Assembly (NCBI RefSeq): GCF_008329605.1
Contig: NZ_NPKO01000001.1
Location: forward strand, 744,001-808,000
Source: Mycolicibacterium sp. P9-64
GTDB lineage: Bacteria > Actinomycetota > Actinomycetes > Mycobacteriales > Mycobacteriaceae
Direction: 5' to 3'
Length of the DNA stretch: 64,000 nucleotides
Shown: one piece after another, positions 62,581 to 64,000 of the stretch
How positions within the stretch are numbered: the first letter of the stretch is position 1
Layout: each line of letters starts with the position of its first letter
Notes under the pieces: model-generated
Databases searched by the model: none
What the model was told of the DNA's origin: nothing
Seen by the model: only the letters and a program-made list of their open reading frames with translations
Program-made: the position numbers and the translations under genes

Positions 62581-63181
62581 TGAGTGTGCCTACCTGTAGT
62601 CGTTCGGTAACGAAGTCCGTTGTCAACCGATGCCAGAGCCGGGCATCGCGGAGCAGATAGTGCCCGGCGTCGGGAATGCCGACCCAGTGCGCGTCGACGC
62701 CGCGTTCCCGCGCCCGTCGCGTCTGGGCCTCCGACGATCGGGGATCGGTCCAGGTGTCGGCGGTGCCGTGAACGGTCAGCAATCGGCAGTGCGCCTGCAC
62801 CAGATCGGCGTCGTCGCGTGGCCACCACGGCGCCAGCGCCACGACGCCGCCCACGCCTTGACGTGCCAGGTGCACCGCGACCCGCGCGCCCATGGAGTGA
62901 CCGACCAGCACCAAACTGCTCGGGTTGAGGTCCAGCTCCCGCCGCATCTTCGATAGCGCGTTCTCGGCGTCCCGTAGCGCGTCGAGCGAGGGGTCGTTCC
63001 AACCTCGCAGCCGGTACTGAACCCGTCGCACCGGGATGTGGCCGCCGAGGCTGCGCCGCAACGACCAGGCCAGCCACTTCATCCGCAGGTTGGCGAGTTG
63101 CCAGGGGCGCGAGCGGTCTGCACTGCGCGGCTTTCCGCCGGGCAATATCAGCACACCGCCGACCGTTTGGTTGTCTGCCAT
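62570..63181 (-). CDS. Alpha/beta hydrolase family protein
   Basis: 203 aa, a small alpha/beta hydrolase with nucleophile [13 protein letters not shown], an Asp region [11 protein letters not shown] and a late His in [10 protein letters not shown]. Overlaps the cyclopropane synthase gene by 11 bp upstream, so the two are made together; it may act on the same lipid class, by inference only. Confidence 0.82.
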   Translation of the reverse strand: MADNQTVGGVLILPGGKPRSADRSRPWQLANLRMKWLAWSLRRSLGGHIPVRRVQYRLRGWNDPSLDALRDAENALSKMRRELDLNPSSLVLVGHSMGARVAVHLARQGVGGVVALAPWWPRDDADLVQAHCRLLTVHGTADTWTDPRSSEAQTRRARERGVDAHWVGIPDAGHYLLRDARLWHRLTTDFVTERLQVGTLNGQ

Positions 63182-63332
63182 TTAAGGGATTCGTTGCCGA
63201 CGCCACCCTGGATGGGGTCGACGATCAAGGCCTTGCGAGTTTGGCCCGCTCAACTCGGGGCATCCCGGATTCACGCAGTAGATCGGCGTGGTTGCCCGAC
63301 CCCAGCCATCCCAAACAGAATCGACTCCAAAC

Positions 63333-63527
63333 ATGCACGACCGCGACACCATCGAAGGCGAGCTGCGCGTGCTCGTCGCGGTCCGCGCGTTGGTCAAGGA
63401 CGAGGGTGGCGACCCGTCCACGGTGCCGATCGACGGCTTGCTCGACGAGCTCGCTGCGGTGATCGCCGCCAGCAGGGAACAGTCCCCGGCAGAGTCCGAG
63501 TTTGACTGCCGTGATGACGGGCATTGA
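63333..63527 (+). CDS. Small acidic protein of unknown function
   Basis: 64 aa from the ATG at 63333, predicted mostly helical (EGELRVLVAVRALVKDEGGD). It lies 44 bp before the methyltransferase gene on the same strand and may be its partner. No known domain; moderate doubt whether it is real. Confidence 0.5.
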   Translation: MHDRDTIEGELRVLVAVRALVKDEGGDPSTVPIDGLLDELAAVIAASREQSPAESEFDCRDDGH

Positions 63528-63571
63528 TCTCCTCACATTTCCACCTCAGCATGGAGTTTCGAAAGGCCAAC

Positions 63572-64000
63572 ATGACGAGCGCGCAAACGAATTTGGACAC
63601 CGCCGTTGCACCGGAGCGCGTGTATCGCCCGCAGGACGACTCGCGACTCCTCATCGACGTGATGGAGGAGGCAGGGCTGGCTGCCGGTGCCCGGGTCGCC
63701 GACCTGTGCACCGGCAGCGGCGCAGTGGCGATTGCGGCCCGCCACTTCGGGGCGCGCGAGGTCACTGCTTTCGACGACTGCTCCCGCGCGGTTGCGTGTG
63801 CGCGCATGAACGCGCTGACCGTCGGTGGTGGCGTCGACGTGCACCTCGGATCGTGGGCCCGAGCAGTGGAATTCGGCCCGTATGACTTGGTGGTGTGCAA
63901 TCCGCCGTATGTGCCTCACGATCCGGCCATGGGCGAAGCGCCGCTTCCGGCAGACGTCGGACCTGCACATGCCTGGAACGCAGGGTACGACGGTCGTCTG
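63572..64000 (+). CDS. Class I SAM methyltransferase (HemK-like), cut by the window end
   Basis: At least 143 aa, ATG at 63572. SAM site ARVADLCTGSGAVAIAARHF and the catalytic NPPYVP motif (VVCNPPYVPHDPAM) of HemK/N5-glutamine or rRNA methyltransferases. Reads off the right edge, so length, target and C-terminus are unknown. Confidence 0.8.
   Translation, partial: MTSAQTNLDTAVAPERVYRPQDDSRLLIDVMEEAGLAAGARVADLCTGSGAVAIAARHFGAREVTAFDDCSRAVACARMNALTVGGGVDVHLGSWARAVEFGPYDLVVCNPPYVPHDPAMGEAPLPADVGPAHAWNAGYDGRL

Overview
The window is chromosomal DNA from a mycobacterium, most likely a rapid grower (Mycolicibacterium type). The sequence is GC-rich, GTG and TTG starts are common, and many genes have a TANNNT -10 box only 6-8 nt before the start codon, as expected for leaderless mRNAs. 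The block from menB to the YajQ gene and tRNA-Tyr follows the M. tuberculosis order Rv0548c-Rv0566c: menB, fadD8, Rv0552-like amidohydrolase, menC, bpoC, menD, Rv0556, mgtA/pimB, menG, menJ, grcC1, htpX, gpsA, YajQ. This synteny is recalled from knowledge of M. tuberculosis and was not computed.

Layout. 1-3.3 kb: AraC regulator plus PPOX protein, then an HNH (13E12/DUF222) gene with a perfect LexA box. 3.3-37.9 kb: the menaquinone backbone with insertions. These are an ECF42-type sigma factor operon and a separate DGPF/YCII gene with a matching promoter, an MpaB-family oxygenase with a TetR regulator, a GlxA/DJ-1 pair, an SRPBCC-ArsR-DUF899 operon, a large LuxR-type ATPase regulator and a fatty acid desaturase. 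MenB, MenC, MenD, MenG, MenJ and GrcC1 supply most of the MK-9 route. MenE, MenF and a proven MenH are not in the window. 37.8-42.2 kb: tRNA-Tyr, then a copper cassette with a CsoR/RicR-like operator, a Met/Gly-rich membrane protein and an MmcO-like multicopper oxidase, followed by an MgtC/DUF4010 membrane protein.

42.5-52.3 kb is the most unusual stretch. A CoA-transferase/HMG-CoA-lyase-like operon diverges from an MFS transporter, followed by a Crp/Fnr regulator and a five-gene operon: two metallo-beta-lactamase-fold proteins with altered metal motifs, an amidohydrolase, a NifU-C-like protein and a GlcG/HbpS-like protein. The MFS gene and the five-gene operon share a conserved 60-bp promoter module with a Crp-like site. 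A frameshifted dehydrogenase remnant and an SDR gene follow.

52.3-58.1 kb holds an esterase and five consecutive secreted proteins or lipoproteins (DUF3558, DUF4232 and DUF3298 types). 58.1-64 kb holds a PGRS-like glycine-rich protein without a PE domain, preceded by an AT-rich patch. It is followed by an Orn/Lys/Arg decarboxylase-fold enzyme, a mycolic-acid-type cyclopropane synthase with an overlapping alpha/beta hydrolase, a small ORF and a methyltransferase cut by the window edge.
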